Part shown: positions 1-8,255 of the stretch, in pieces
Layout: each line of letters begins with the position of its first letter
How positions within the stretch are numbered: position 1 is the first letter of the stretch
NCBI RefSeq assembly: GCF_014844095.1
Contig: NZ_CP062163.1
Span: 2,699,501 to 2,763,500 of the forward strand
Length of the DNA stretch: 64,000 nucleotides
Direction: 5' to 3'
DNA from: Brevibacillus sp. JNUCC-41
GTDB lineage: Bacteria > Bacillota > Bacilli > Bacillales > DSM-1321
Notes under the pieces: model-generated
Databases searched by the model: none
Told to the model about the DNA's origin: nothing
Seen by the model: only the letters and a program-made list of their open reading frames with translations
Program-made: the position numbers and the translations under genes

Positions 1-101
1 AATTTGTTCAGGAGGATCGATTTGAACTCAGCTCCTACATTACTTCTTTATTTAACAAACTGAATGACTATGTTCCCAAAAGTCTTAAAGATAAAAGGTG
101 A
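1..101 (+). CDS. C-terminal end of an unidentified protein (partial)
   Basis: Thirty-two codons are open from the window edge and end in TGA at 99-101. The frame reads as ordinary protein, ending in a lysine-rich tail with Y-V-P-K-S-L-K-D-K-R. An intrinsic terminator lies directly downstream, which supports a true gene end. The fragment is too short to assign a family. Confidence 0.5.
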   Translation, partial: FVQEDRFELSSYITSLFNKLNDYVPKSLKDKR

Positions 102-119
102 ATGACAATAAAAAACGGG

Positions 120-155
120 TCAGGAAGATCTGCATGACTTCCTGATTCTTTTTTT
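120..155 (+). terminator. Intrinsic terminator of the left-edge gene
   Basis: An 8-bp stem (120-127 with 138-145) encloses a 10-nt loop and is followed by a T-rich run. It sits 19 nt after the stop codon at 101. Confidence 0.8.
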
Positions 156-209
156 ATTTTGTTTTTGGGATTTAGAGTTCTGAGGCCCAAAGTCAAAGGT
201 ACAATAATG

Positions 210-228
210 GACAATGAGAATCGTTATC
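210..228. promoter_or_regulatory. Fur box
   Basis: The 19-bp stretch matches the classical Fur consensus GATAATGATAATCATTATC at 16 of 19 positions. It lies about 70 nt upstream of an IsdG-like reading frame, which fits iron-repressed heme degradation. A second, near-perfect Fur box occurs at 50607 in this window. Confidence 0.75.
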
Positions 229-294
229 GACTAAAAATGTTTCATTATTATCATATCGATTAGAGTTGTTCATAATGTTCGTTCAGAGAGGAAA

Positions 295-717
295 ATGGTA
301 GTAAAAGAAGGAAATGCAGACCAAGTAGTAAAACGGTTCAGTGGGGAAGGGATCATTGAAAGGCAGGATGGGTTCAGCGATTTAAGTGTGATCGTGAAAA
401 AAGTGCGACGCGGCGATGAAGAGGTCATCATCAATTGGTCGGAGGCATATTTGAAGCAGTGGGAAAAGAGTGAAGCCCATATCGCAGGCCATAAAGCAAA
501 CCTTGGGAAACCAAAGCCTGAATATATCGTCAGTTCGGAAGGATCATTATATGAAGTGAAGGCTATTAAAAAGGCAGTGGACAACTTACTAGCCTTTTTT
601 GAATTCCGTACATTAGAAAAGTTAAGTTACTGGGTGGAATATCCCATTTCTCAACTATCGCGTCGTATAGGGATGCGGAATGGTGGCCGTTCACATACAA
701 TAGCTTACCTTCACTAA
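295..717 (+). CDS. IsdG/HmoA-type heme-degrading monooxygenase, possibly decayed
   Basis: The first ~95 residues resemble the antibiotic-biosynthesis-monooxygenase fold of heme-degrading IsdG/HmoA proteins. Trp56 and His66 are spaced exactly like the catalytic Trp and heme-ligand His of IsdG. Such enzymes open heme and release iron, and the Fur box at 210-228 supports the role. Oddities: the usual N-terminal catalytic Asn is not in the ORF when it starts at ATG 295, although an Asn codon lies in frame upstream with no standard start codon. The last ~45 codons also run through a terminator-like hairpin (568-600) and do not resemble the family. One or both ends may therefore have shifted frame. 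GAGAGG lies only 3 nt before the ATG, which is tight. An intact variant protein is possible. Confidence 0.55.
   Translation: MVVKEGNADQVVKRFSGEGIIERQDGFSDLSVIVKKVRRGDEEVIINWSEAYLKQWEKSEAHIAGHKANLGKPKPEYIVSSEGSLYEVKAIKKAVDNLLAFFEFRTLEKLSYWVEYPISQLSRRIGMRNGGRSHTIAYLH
568..600 (+). terminator. Terminator-like hairpin inside the heme-oxygenase frame
   Basis: AAAAAGGC (568-575) pairs with GCCTTTTT (592-599) and is followed by T. Lying inside the ORF, it suggests that the ancestral gene stopped near here and that the present tail is read-through. Confidence 0.45.
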
Positions 718-722
718 AATTC

Positions 723-749
723 AGGCTCCCTTTATGGGTGCCTCTTTTT
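723..749 (+). terminator. Intrinsic terminator
   Basis: An 8-bp stem with one mismatch (723-730 with 736-743) is followed by a T run. It lies 6 nt after the stop at 717. Confidence 0.65.
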
Positions 750-1578
750 GTCGATGGAATCATCTCAAAATAGGTTCAGGTTATTCCTATTCTGTTGATA
801 TAGTAAAATATTTTTTTAGAATGGTGACTTTGATGGAAAATTGAAGAGTGGGGGAGCAGGAAGGTCGTTTAGTATGTTGATATTTATGAACTTATAAGGG
901 GGGGAATTCTAGGGATGGCTAGGATTCCTAAGATAAAGTCAACTAAGTTTAGAAATATTAATATTTAAAAATACCATTAAGATGTCTTTAAAGTAGTGTT
1001 TAGTTTATCAGCAGATTTCGATTACGATTCGTGCGCCAGGATAGGCGTTCACCTTTTCCTTCAGGTGGAACTAAAAGAAATGAAAACGATTTCATTTGAT
1101 GACGGTTCTTATATTGGCTTGATGATCAAAAAAATATATTAAGTTGACCTTAATGAAAGGCGGAAACATTGAAAAGAAAAAATTCGTTAAGGAAGATGAG
1201 CTGATCATCCGCAAAACTTGCGGTTCCAAATTGGAAAAAAGCTTGAATGTATAAAAATGTTTGGAAAGATTGCTATGTTAGTAATAGAAGGCTCCCTTTT
1301 ATGGGAGCCTTATACGTTTGAGAGAGATTCAGGTTTATTCACTCAACACCACTAGGATTCTTATCTGGTGGAAATATCAGACTAAGCCACAGGTGTGGCA
1401 GGAGCTTCACTGACATCATTCTTAAATTAATGTAAGCTTTACCCTAAATATTTGGAAACGTAAATGATGTTTGTGAATCCCATTCATCTTGAATGTGGAT
1501 TTTTTTAATTGAATGTTTAGTGCTTTTTAGTTGGCTTTATTTACGGTTCACTTTTAGTGGATTCCAGTCCAGATGAAA
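750..1578. other. Long stretch with no convincing gene
   Basis: No frame here has a good start, ribosome site and protein-like sequence together. A 33-codon frame (1154-1255) and a 20-codon frame (1081-1143) look faintly protein-like and may be gene remnants. A perfect 9-bp hairpin at 1288-1311 lacks a T run. Confidence 0.4.
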
Positions 1579-2982
1579 TTACAGATACTGTTTGTATTTC
1601 TTTAACTTATAGATGACTGTTGGCTGGCTGATGCCCAAATGTTCTGCCATCTCGTATGTGGTTTTACATTTTTTCCATGCTTTTGCAATCAGTTGCCTTT
1701 CAACCCTTTCCAGAGTTTTCTTTAAATCGAAATTCTCTTCACAATCCTGTTCGATTGCAAGGAAGGTGGAGTCTTCAGGCTGTTCAATTTGCCCTGTGAT
1801 GGATTGCGGAAGGTGTTCCGGAAATATAATTGGTTCTTCGATGGTCAGGATTAACCGTTCAATCAAGTTTTCTAATTCCCGTATATTTCCGGGCCAATGA
1901 TAATGAGTCAAAACTTCATACGTCGATGGATGGATTTTTTTGAATTTCTGGTATTTATCACTGGTTTTCTGTAAGTAATGCTGAATTAAGAGAGGGATAT
2001 CTTCTTTACGTTCATGTAATGCCGGAATCTGGATGGGAATCACATTCAAACGATAGAATAAGTCCAATCTAAACTTACCTTGACTTACCATCTCCTTCAA
2101 GTCTTGATTAGTTGCTGCAACCAGGCGGAAGTTAATATGGCTTTCTTTTTTTCCACCGATGCGCTTTATCTTTTTTTCCTGTAATACTTTCAGTAATTTA
2201 GCTTGCATGGCAAGTGGGAGTTCCCCGATTTCATCCAAGAAAAGAGTTCCGCTGTCAGCCTGCTCAATCAGGCCTTGCCTCCCTTGTTTATTTGCCCCTG
2301 TAAATGATCCCGGCTCATAGCCGAATATTTCCGATTCAAACAAGCTATCAGGTATCGTACTGCAATTCACTTCGATAAAAGGTTCTTTCTTTCGGTTGCT
2401 TTGGTCATGAACTGCACGGGCAAAAGTGCTTTTCCCTCCCCCGGAAGGTCCTAATAATAGAATCGTGGCATCGGTTTTTGCAACATTATGGATCGTTTTT
2501 AAAATATGCTTCGTTTCATTACTTCTAGCAATCAAATAATGGTAATCCAGTTCCTTTTCTCTTAAATCCTCGACTTCGGTTTGATAGCCTTTTATTTTTC
2601 GTTGTAATTGTTCAAATTGATCCTGCAATTGCAGAATCTCGGTTTGATCCTGACCATAGCTGATTGCCCTGACGAGAAGTCCGTCCTTATTAAAAATGGG
2701 ATAGCCAGTCGACATGACAACATGACCCGTTTTCGTTTCCTGCATTATCCGCATCGCTTTCTTTTCTTTTAAAACAATCGCATTGATGGAAGGTGTGAGA
2801 AGGCCCTCGCTTTCTAATTGATAGACGGAGGTACCGATATAAGAGTCACTTTCCATACCATAAATCTCCCAAAGCTTTGGGTTGGAATATAAAATGATTC
2901 CGTCTTGATCGGTAATGAGAATGTTATTATTCGATGTTTCAATAATCTTATTTAGTTCTTCCTCCAGCATATCATCGTACAT
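1579..2982 (-). CDS. Sigma-54-dependent transcriptional activator (PAS, AAA+, HTH)
   Basis: This 467-residue enhancer-binding protein activates RNA polymerase carrying sigma-54 (SigL). In order it has a PAS sensor (about 1-115), a coiled-coil linker (about 115-148), an AAA+ domain with Walker A GPSGGGKS near 178-186, a GSFTGA loop (225-230, against the usual GAFTGA) and Walker B near 245-254, and a Fis-type helix-turn-helix at the C terminus. The layout resembles RocR-type activators of amino acid catabolism. It is divergent from the ureohydrolase operon; the gap holds a -24/-12 promoter (3143-3158) and an inverted repeat (3073-3096). It therefore most likely controls that operon, with the PAS domain sensing the substrate; the signal is unknown. 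Confidence 0.9.
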   Translation of the reverse strand: MYDDMLEEELNKIIETSNNNILITDQDGIILYSNPKLWEIYGMESDSYIGTSVYQLESEGLLTPSINAIVLKEKKAMRIMQETKTGHVVMSTGYPIFNKDGLLVRAISYGQDQTEILQLQDQFEQLQRKIKGYQTEVEDLREKELDYHYLIARSNETKHILKTIHNVAKTDATILLLGPSGGGKSTFARAVHDQSNRKKEPFIEVNCSTIPDSLFESEIFGYEPGSFTGANKQGRQGLIEQADSGTLFLDEIGELPLAMQAKLLKVLQEKKIKRIGGKKESHINFRLVAATNQDLKEMVSQGKFRLDLFYRLNVIPIQIPALHERKEDIPLLIQHYLQKTSDKYQKFKKIHPSTYEVLTHYHWPGNIRELENLIERLILTIEEPIIFPEHLPQSITGQIEQPEDSTFLAIEQDCEENFDLKKTLERVERQLIAKAWKKCKTTYEMAEHLGISQPTVIYKLKKYKQYL

Positions 2983-3072
2983 ACATTCCGCTCCTTTCGG
3001 TTTTGGGATGCTGTTTAATTAAAATATAAATTAAATAGTCCAAATAATCAAAAATTAAATCAAAAAACAAGA

Positions 3073-3096
3073 AAATGATTAAGTTTTTAATCATTT
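3073..3096. promoter_or_regulatory. Inverted repeat, likely upstream activator site
   Basis: Perfect 10-bp arms AAATGATTAA / TTAATCATTT flank GTTT. The centre is about 60 nt upstream of the -24 element at 3143, a normal distance for enhancer-binding proteins. The likely binder is the divergent activator 1579-2982. Confidence 0.6.
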
Positions 3097-3142
3097 GATG
3101 AAACAAAATAATGAAAAGCCTTATATACCGTAGCGAAATAGT

Positions 3143-3158
3143 TGGCCTGAATCTTGCT
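3143..3158 (+). promoter_or_regulatory. Sigma-54 (-24/-12) promoter
   Basis: TGGCCTG-N4-TTGCT keeps the invariant GG and GC with the required 10 nt between them. It points toward the ureohydrolase operon. The predicted start near 3170 implies a leader of about 350 nt that contains a MITE-like repeat. Confidence 0.75.
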
Positions 3159-3217
3159 TATGTAAAAGGTAAGAAGAGAATTTCCAAACAAGGTGTTATA
3201 TATGTCCATTCTATTGA

Positions 3218-3439
3218 AAGGCTCTTTTCGTAAAGAATGTTGTTTTTAAAACGAAACGATTTAAGGTTGATTGGAGCGGAAGTGCGAGAGTCCTGCGGGA
3301 GCAGCGGGACAGGTGAGACCCCACAGGCGTTCACGCCGAGGAGGCTCACCGCCCGCCCCGCGGAAAGCGAGCATTGGAGGGGAAATCAACCACACCTCAT
3401 TACTTGGTGAATAGCAACAAAGTATGCGAAAACAGCCAT
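3218..3439 (+). repeat. MITE-like Bacillaceae repeat, copy A (full length)
   Basis: A GC-rich core able to fold strongly lies between imperfect terminal inverted repeats GGCTCTTTTCG (3220-3230) and CGAAAACAGCC (3427-3437). The same element recurs at 17358-17512 and, inverted, at 35514-35699. Copy A sits between the sigma-54 promoter and the ureohydrolase start, inside the predicted 5' leader. Confidence 0.75.
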
Positions 3440-3523
3440 TTGAAAAGATGGAAGTTTGTATGACATCTGCCATTGCAGTGGAGTGAAAAATAATAGCAGA
3501 TTTAGAATTTAGGAGGATGTTAC

Positions 3524-4523
3524 ATGATGAAGTATCAACCGAAAGACTCATTCAAATCACCCCGTTTTTGTGGAGTGCGTACGTTTATGCGGCTCCCATT
3601 TGTTGAACGGGTAGATGAACATATGGATTTTGTCATTACGGGAATTCCTTTTGATTCCGGGCAATCATTTAGAACGGGTGCGAGATTCGGACCAGAAGCC
3701 ATTCGCGATTTTTCAATCCTTTTACGTCCTTATAATCCAGAACAAGATATTAATATTTTTGACTATATATCCGGAATTGATTATGGGGATATTCCGATCA
3801 TTCCGGGGTATATTTCTGAAACATATAAAAAGATCGAGGAAGAGCTTACCCCCGTCATTGAAAAAGGGATCATTCCCATTTCATTGGGGGGGCGATCATT
3901 CCATTACGCTAGGGGAGTTACGTGCGATCGTAAAAAAACATGGTCCAGTTGCCCTGCTTCAATTCGATGCTCACTCTGATACTTGGGATAGTTATTTTGA
4001 TCAAAAGTATAATCACGGAACCGTTTTTCGCCGCGCGATAGAAGAGGGTCTCATCGATGTATCACGATCTCTTCAAATTGGTATGAGGGGCGGTCTGTAT
4101 GGACCGGAAGATCTTCAGGATGCCCGGGATTTAGGTTTGGGCGTTTATACGACAAACGATTATAAACGTATCGGGGTCGAAAAGATGCTAAGGGTCATTC
4201 ATGAGCGTGTTGCGGATGGTCCGGTGTTTTTATCCTTTGACATTGATTTCTTAGATCCGGTCTATGCTCCAGGAACGGGTACCCCTGAAGTTTCAGGAGC
4301 CAGCATTGATGATGCTTTAGCCTTAGTGAGAGGATTGACGAATATAGATTTTGTTGGATTCGATCTTGTTGAGGTTTTACCATCATACGATCACGGACAA
4401 ATCACGGCTGCCGCAGCCGCTAATATTGTCTATGAATTCATCACACTCATCGCTCTCGCAAAAAAAGGGGAACTGGAGAAAAAAGAGAGAGCCGGAGATT
4501 TGGAAACCCAGCTTAACAAGTAA
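3524..4523 (+). pseudogene. Agmatinase/guanidino-acid ureohydrolase, frameshifted
   Basis: The two frames together make one ~332-residue ureohydrolase (arginase/agmatinase fold). These binuclear Mn or Ni enzymes release urea from guanidino compounds. The first frame covers the N-terminal part with F-R-T-G-A-R-F-G-P; the second carries the metal motifs GGDHS, FDAHSD and SFDIDFLDP and the conserved E in LVEV. The frames switch at a run of seven G (3886-3892) where six would keep GGDHS in frame. AGGAGG (3511-3516) serves ATG 3524 or 3527. It is first in a sigma-54 operon with a symporter, an aldolase-family enzyme and a dehydrogenase. Sequence style suggests a guanidino-acid hydrolase or guanidinase rather than biosynthetic SpeB, but the substrate is unknown. 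The frameshift may be real or a homopolymer sequencing error. Confidence 0.8.
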
Positions 4524-4623
4524 TTCCTCATTTTTACTGGAAAGAAGGAAGGTATCGGTGTAATCCCTTCCTTCCCTCTTTACAAAGCGATAGAACATAA
4601 CAAGCCCAAAAGGAGATGTGTAA

Positions 4624-6063
4624 ATGCATATTTTGGATATATCGATCATGATTCTATATTTTTCTGTTTTAATCATTGTGGGAGTAATCGGATCCAGACG
4701 GGCAAAAACGGCAGATGATTTCATTGTGGCAGGACGTAATCTTGGTCATTTTATGTATTTATCCTGTTTAGCTGCTGTGATATTAGGGGGTGCTTCTACT
4801 CTAGGAACAGCAAAGTTAGGTTATCAGTTTGGGATATCCGGTATTTGGCTAGTGGTGATGATCGGGCTCGGCATTATCGCTATCGGGTTGTTTTTAACAA
4901 ATAAGATATTTAATTTAAAAGTATTGACGATCAGTGAAATGCTTGAGAAGCGCTACAACTCTCAGACAAGATTGATCAGTGCCCTTGTCTCTGTTATCTA
5001 TACATTCATGCTGACTGTAACGCAAGTGATTGGGATGGGGACGATTTTACATGTTTTGGCTGGCTGGAATTTAACGGTTTCCATGATAGTCGGGGGTGGG
5101 ATCGTTTTATTTTATACAATATTAGGAGGTATGTGGTCAGTCACCATGACTGATGTCGTGCAATTCGTCATCATGACGATCGGTATTTTCTTTATCATGC
5201 TTCCGTTGAGCATCTCTAAGGCAGGAGGGTGGGGCTCGCTTAAAGAGAGTCTCCCTGCATCACATTTCGAGCTAGGCAACATTGGCGGAGAGACAATTTT
5301 TCAGTATTTCCTACTATTTACTCTAGGGGTAGTTGTTGGCCAGGATATTTGGCAGCGTCTTTTTACTGCACGAACCAAAGCAGTTTCTCGTGGCGGAACG
5401 ATTGGAGCGGGACTATATAGTGTTTTTTATGCAATTGCAATCAGTATCATTGGAATGTGCGCTTTTATTATCCTTCCCGATTTAGGAGATCCACAAAATG
5501 CATTTACCAGCATAGCGATGGTAACTTTACCTGCTGGTCTATTGGGGGTTGTCATTGCGAGCGTGGTATCTGCCCTAATGTCCACAGCTTCAGGAACTTT
5601 GCTAGCTTCGTCCACTTTAGTCGTTAATGACATCATTAAAAAATATATTGGTCCAAAAATGAGTGAACGACAATTTTTAAAAACATCCCGAATTACAACT
5701 TTAACGATCGGTGTATTGACCATAATCGTTTCGATATGGATTCAAGATATTTTAGTAGCATTGGATGTAGCTTACGCCATTTTATCCGGTGCTGTGTTCT
5801 TTCCGATCATCCTTGGTTTCTTTTGGAAAAGGGTCACGGCCACAGCGGCATTTTACTCCATTCTGGCCAGCATGATCGTTATTATTGTGGGATTGATGAT
5901 AAATGGACCTTCCTCCACTCAACCAATTCTGTACGGGCTTGCTACTAGTTTTGTCGTCATCACTACGATTACCTTCCTAAGTTCCAATAATGATCAAAAG
6001 AACAAAAGTGAAGTAAAGCAAGATCTAAAGGGTAAAGCTGACATGGACACAATGGCTAATTGA
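4624..6063 (+). CDS. Sodium:solute symporter (SSS family)
   Basis: This 479-residue membrane protein has about 12-13 hydrophobic segments and an N-terminal stretch typical of the PutP/PanF family (R-R-A-K-T-A-D-D-F-I-V-A-G-R). It would import a small organic solute with Na+. Start ATG 4624 follows AAAGGAG closely. It lies 100 nt after the ureohydrolase and just before the aldolase-family gene, so it probably imports the substrate of this sigma-54 operon. A hydrophilic lysine-rich tail ends the protein. The substrate cannot be read from sequence. Confidence 0.85.
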   Translation: MHILDISIMILYFSVLIIVGVIGSRRAKTADDFIVAGRNLGHFMYLSCLAAVILGGASTLGTAKLGYQFGISGIWLVVMIGLGIIAIGLFLTNKIFNLKVLTISEMLEKRYNSQTRLISALVSVIYTFMLTVTQVIGMGTILHVLAGWNLTVSMIVGGGIVLFYTILGGMWSVTMTDVVQFVIMTIGIFFIMLPLSISKAGGWGSLKESLPASHFELGNIGGETIFQYFLLFTLGVVVGQDIWQRLFTARTKAVSRGGTIGAGLYSVFYAIAISIIGMCAFIILPDLGDPQNAFTSIAMVTLPAGLLGVVIASVVSALMSTASGTLLASSTLVVNDIIKKYIGPKMSERQFLKTSRITTLTIGVLTIIVSIWIQDILVALDVAYAILSGAVFFPIILGFFWKRVTATAAFYSILASMIVIIVGLMINGPSSTQPILYGLATSFVVITTITFLSSNNDQKNKSEVKQDLKGKADMDTMAN

Positions 6064-6105
6064 TGGTTCGGCAAAAAAAAGGAAAAATTGAGGAGGAAAG
6101 TAAAA

Positions 6106-6867
6106 ATGACAAAGACAATTTCCCTGCAACCGGCAACATTCAATACATTGGAAGAAGAGCGCACTCACCGGAAGCAACGGTTGGCAGCTTCATTCCGTCT
6201 TTTTTCAAAGTTTGGTTTCGATGAAGGGATAGCTGGCCATATTACGGTCCGTGATCCTAAATATACAGACCATTTCTGGGTTAATCCTTTTGGGATGCAT
6301 TTTAGTCAAATTTCCGTTTCGGATCTAATATTGGTTAATCATAAAGGTGATATTGTAGAGGGTGAACATTCCGTGAATGGTGCTGCCTTTGCCATTCATT
6401 CTGAAATTCATAAAGCGCGACCGGATGCGATTGCAGCGGCGCATGCTCATTCGGTATATGGAAAGACATGGTCTTCCTTAGGGAGACTATTAGATCCGAT
6501 TACACAAGATGCCTGCCAATTTTACAATGACCATGCATTATTTGATGATTTTACTGGTGTGGTTTATGCATCCGAAGAAGGTAAGCGCATTGCTAAGGCT
6601 TTAGGTCAATACAAAGCTGTCATCCTCCGCAACCATGGATTGTTAACGGTCGGCCAATCTGTAGATTCAGCTGCTTGGTGGTTCATAACGATGGAACGGT
6701 CATGTCAAGCTCAGATAATGGCTGAATCTGTTGGTAAGCCGATTTTTATAGAAGAAGAGTATGCAAAGTTAACAGCAGAACAAACAGGAACGGAATATGA
6801 GGGTTGGCTGAGTTTTCAGCCTCTTTGGGACAGAATCAAAAAAGAGCAACCGGATTTCTTGAAGTGA
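6106..6867 (+). CDS. Class II aldolase/adducin-family protein
   Basis: The 253-residue protein has the class II aldolase/adducin fold, with the metal-binding HAH motif (A-A-A-H-A-H-S) mid-protein and a later N-H-G-L motif near residue 180. Family members are Zn-dependent aldolases, epimerases or decarboxylase-like enzymes acting on sugar phosphates or hydroxy acids. I place the start at ATG 6106 because AGGAGG (6091-6096) lies 9 nt before it; an upstream TTG at 6088 precedes that ribosome site. It follows the symporter by about 40 nt. With the neighbouring 2-hydroxyacid dehydrogenase it suggests degradation of a hydroxy or keto acid, but the reaction is not determined. Confidence 0.85.
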   Translation: MTKTISLQPATFNTLEEERTHRKQRLAASFRLFSKFGFDEGIAGHITVRDPKYTDHFWVNPFGMHFSQISVSDLILVNHKGDIVEGEHSVNGAAFAIHSEIHKARPDAIAAAHAHSVYGKTWSSLGRLLDPITQDACQFYNDHALFDDFTGVVYASEEGKRIAKALGQYKAVILRNHGLLTVGQSVDSAAWWFITMERSCQAQIMAESVGKPIFIEEEYAKLTAEQTGTEYEGWLSFQPLWDRIKKEQPDFLK

Positions 6868-6956
6868 TCATCATGCACGGCATGATATAGTCGCAACGGA
6901 TTGCCTTCCAATAATACAGGGAAAAGGGAATCGGAGGGTCTTGAGGAGGTTTTATA

Positions 6957-7946
6957 ATGTCTGGTTCTAAGAAAATGGCACCTTCACTTTATATCAGGGT
7001 CGATATACCGGAAAAATACATCAATGAGTTTAAGGAGATTTGTTCAGAAGTTGTTGTCGAGCCATGGGAATTCGGTGAACCTGAACCACAGCCAACAGTT
7101 GATTTATCAAAGTTTGATGTCATTTATACGCAAGGGCTTCATGATAATCTTAACATTATAAAAAAAGCTCCTAGGATTAAATGGGTCCATTCAGACAGTG
7201 CTGGAGTGGAGGCCATGCTGAATGAAGATATAGAAAACAGCGATGTCATCATCACCAATGTCAAAGGCTGCACATCAGTCCCGATAGCGGAGCATACAAT
7301 TGCGATGCTATCTTCGTTAGCAAGAGGCATACCGACAATGATCAGAAATCAAATAAACAAAACCTGGGTTGAAGTTCCTGTGAAAGATCTTGAAAATGCG
7401 ACAGTGGGGATAATTGGGTATGGTGATATTGGCTATGAGATAGCAAAGCGATGTAAAGCACTAGGCATGACCGTTATCGGGTGCCGCCGGAATCCCTCAA
7501 AGAGGAACAAAGAATACGAACCTGCTGATTTGATAATGGGTATGGATCAAGTGGATGATGTCCTTTCCATGTCCGATTTTGTCGTCTTGGCACTGCCGTA
7601 TACACAAGATACCTCATACTTTTTTAATAAAGAACGCTTAAATAAAATGAAAAAAGGCAGCTATGTAATTAATGTCGGCCGCGGCAATACGATTGTGGAT
7701 GAAGATTTAATCGATTCCTTAAACAATGGGCAAATAGCAGGAGCGGCTCTAGATGTGTTTGAAGTAGAACCTTTACCTAAGGATCACCCTTTCTGGCAGC
7801 TGGAAAATGTCATGGTTTCCCCGCATAATGCTTATAACTCTTCCAAACACATAGATCGTGTGATGGAATTATTCCTGAAAAATTTAAAGCTTTTTTCTGA
7901 CGGTAAGCCCCTAATGAACGTTGTGGAAAAAAAACTTGGTTATTAG
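6957..7946 (+). CDS. D-isomer-specific 2-hydroxyacid dehydrogenase
   Basis: The 329-residue NAD(P)-dependent dehydrogenase interconverts 2-hydroxy and 2-oxo acids. The Rossmann motif GYGDIG lies near residue 150. The catalytic triad is visible as Arg in N-V-G-R-G, Glu in D-V-F-E-V-E-P and His in V-S-P-H-N-A. GAGGAGG precedes ATG 6957 at normal spacing. It is last in the sigma-54 operon, about 90 nt after the aldolase-family gene, and a weak terminator hairpin follows (8022-8057). Its partner substrate presumably comes from the ureohydrolase or aldolase step; this is inference. Confidence 0.88.
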   Translation: MSGSKKMAPSLYIRVDIPEKYINEFKEICSEVVVEPWEFGEPEPQPTVDLSKFDVIYTQGLHDNLNIIKKAPRIKWVHSDSAGVEAMLNEDIENSDVIITNVKGCTSVPIAEHTIAMLSSLARGIPTMIRNQINKTWVEVPVKDLENATVGIIGYGDIGYEIAKRCKALGMTVIGCRRNPSKRNKEYEPADLIMGMDQVDDVLSMSDFVVLALPYTQDTSYFFNKERLNKMKKGSYVINVGRGNTIVDEDLIDSLNNGQIAGAALDVFEVEPLPKDHPFWQLENVMVSPHNAYNSSKHIDRVMELFLKNLKLFSDGKPLMNVVEKKLGY

Positions 7947-8021
7947 TAGTAATGGACTCATTGTAAGAAAATACTTTATAGAATAGTGTTCATTATTGTT
8001 GATGAGGACATAAATTGAGAG

Positions 8022-8057
8022 ACTGCAAAAGCCTAGAAAGCTTTGTGGTCTTTTTTA
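8022..8057 (+). terminator. Probable intrinsic terminator of the ureohydrolase operon
   Basis: GACTGCAAAAGC pairs imperfectly with GCTTTGTGGTC and is followed by a T6 run. It lies about 75 nt after the dehydrogenase stop. Confidence 0.6.
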
Positions 8058-8094
8058 TATTTTAGACATCATGAACTAGTAACCGGTTGATTTA

Positions 8095-8129
8095 TTTCAT
8101 TTATGAAAGATTATATTTCAGAATTGAAA
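8095..8129. promoter_or_regulatory. Two tandem upstream activator sites (TTTCA-N4-TGAAA)
   Basis: Two palindromes share the same core: TTTCA-N4-TGAAA at 8095-8108 and 8116-8129. The second extends to 9-bp arms (8112-8133). Their centres are 21 bp apart, two helical turns, so two activator dimers would sit on one DNA face. They lie about 75-110 bp upstream of the -24/-12 promoter at 8202, a classic enhancer layout. The likely binder is the activator encoded at 12896. Confidence 0.7.
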
Positions 8130-8201
8130 TATAAATTAAGATTTAGGCGATTTACCATTTTAATAATCTGAATAATCAACAAATATTATAGTTGTCTGTT
8201 T

Positions 8202-8217
8202 TGGCATGAGAATTGCA
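8202..8217 (+). promoter_or_regulatory. Sigma-54 (-24/-12) promoter of the pxp-acc operon
   Basis: TGGCATG-N4-TTGCA matches the sigma-54 consensus with exactly 10 nt between GG and GC. Transcription would begin near 8228, giving a leader of about 28 nt before TTG 8256. Confidence 0.85.
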
Positions 8218-8255
8218 ATGGTTTAGTATAAATCCAATAAATGAGGTGAAGTCCA

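Noticed and set aside
1154-1255. 33-codon frame with charged product
   Set aside because: No ribosome site and no neighbouring support; noted only as a possible relic.
3451-3475. Second possible -24/-12 motif (TGACATC...TTGCA)
   Set aside because: Spacing between the GG-like and GC elements is one base too long and the -24 GG is not intact; the motif at 3143 is far better.
3158-3551. Two minus-strand ORFs of 63 and 96 codons
   Set aside because: Both lie within the MITE-like repeat; their Pro/Arg-rich translations come from its GC-rich core.
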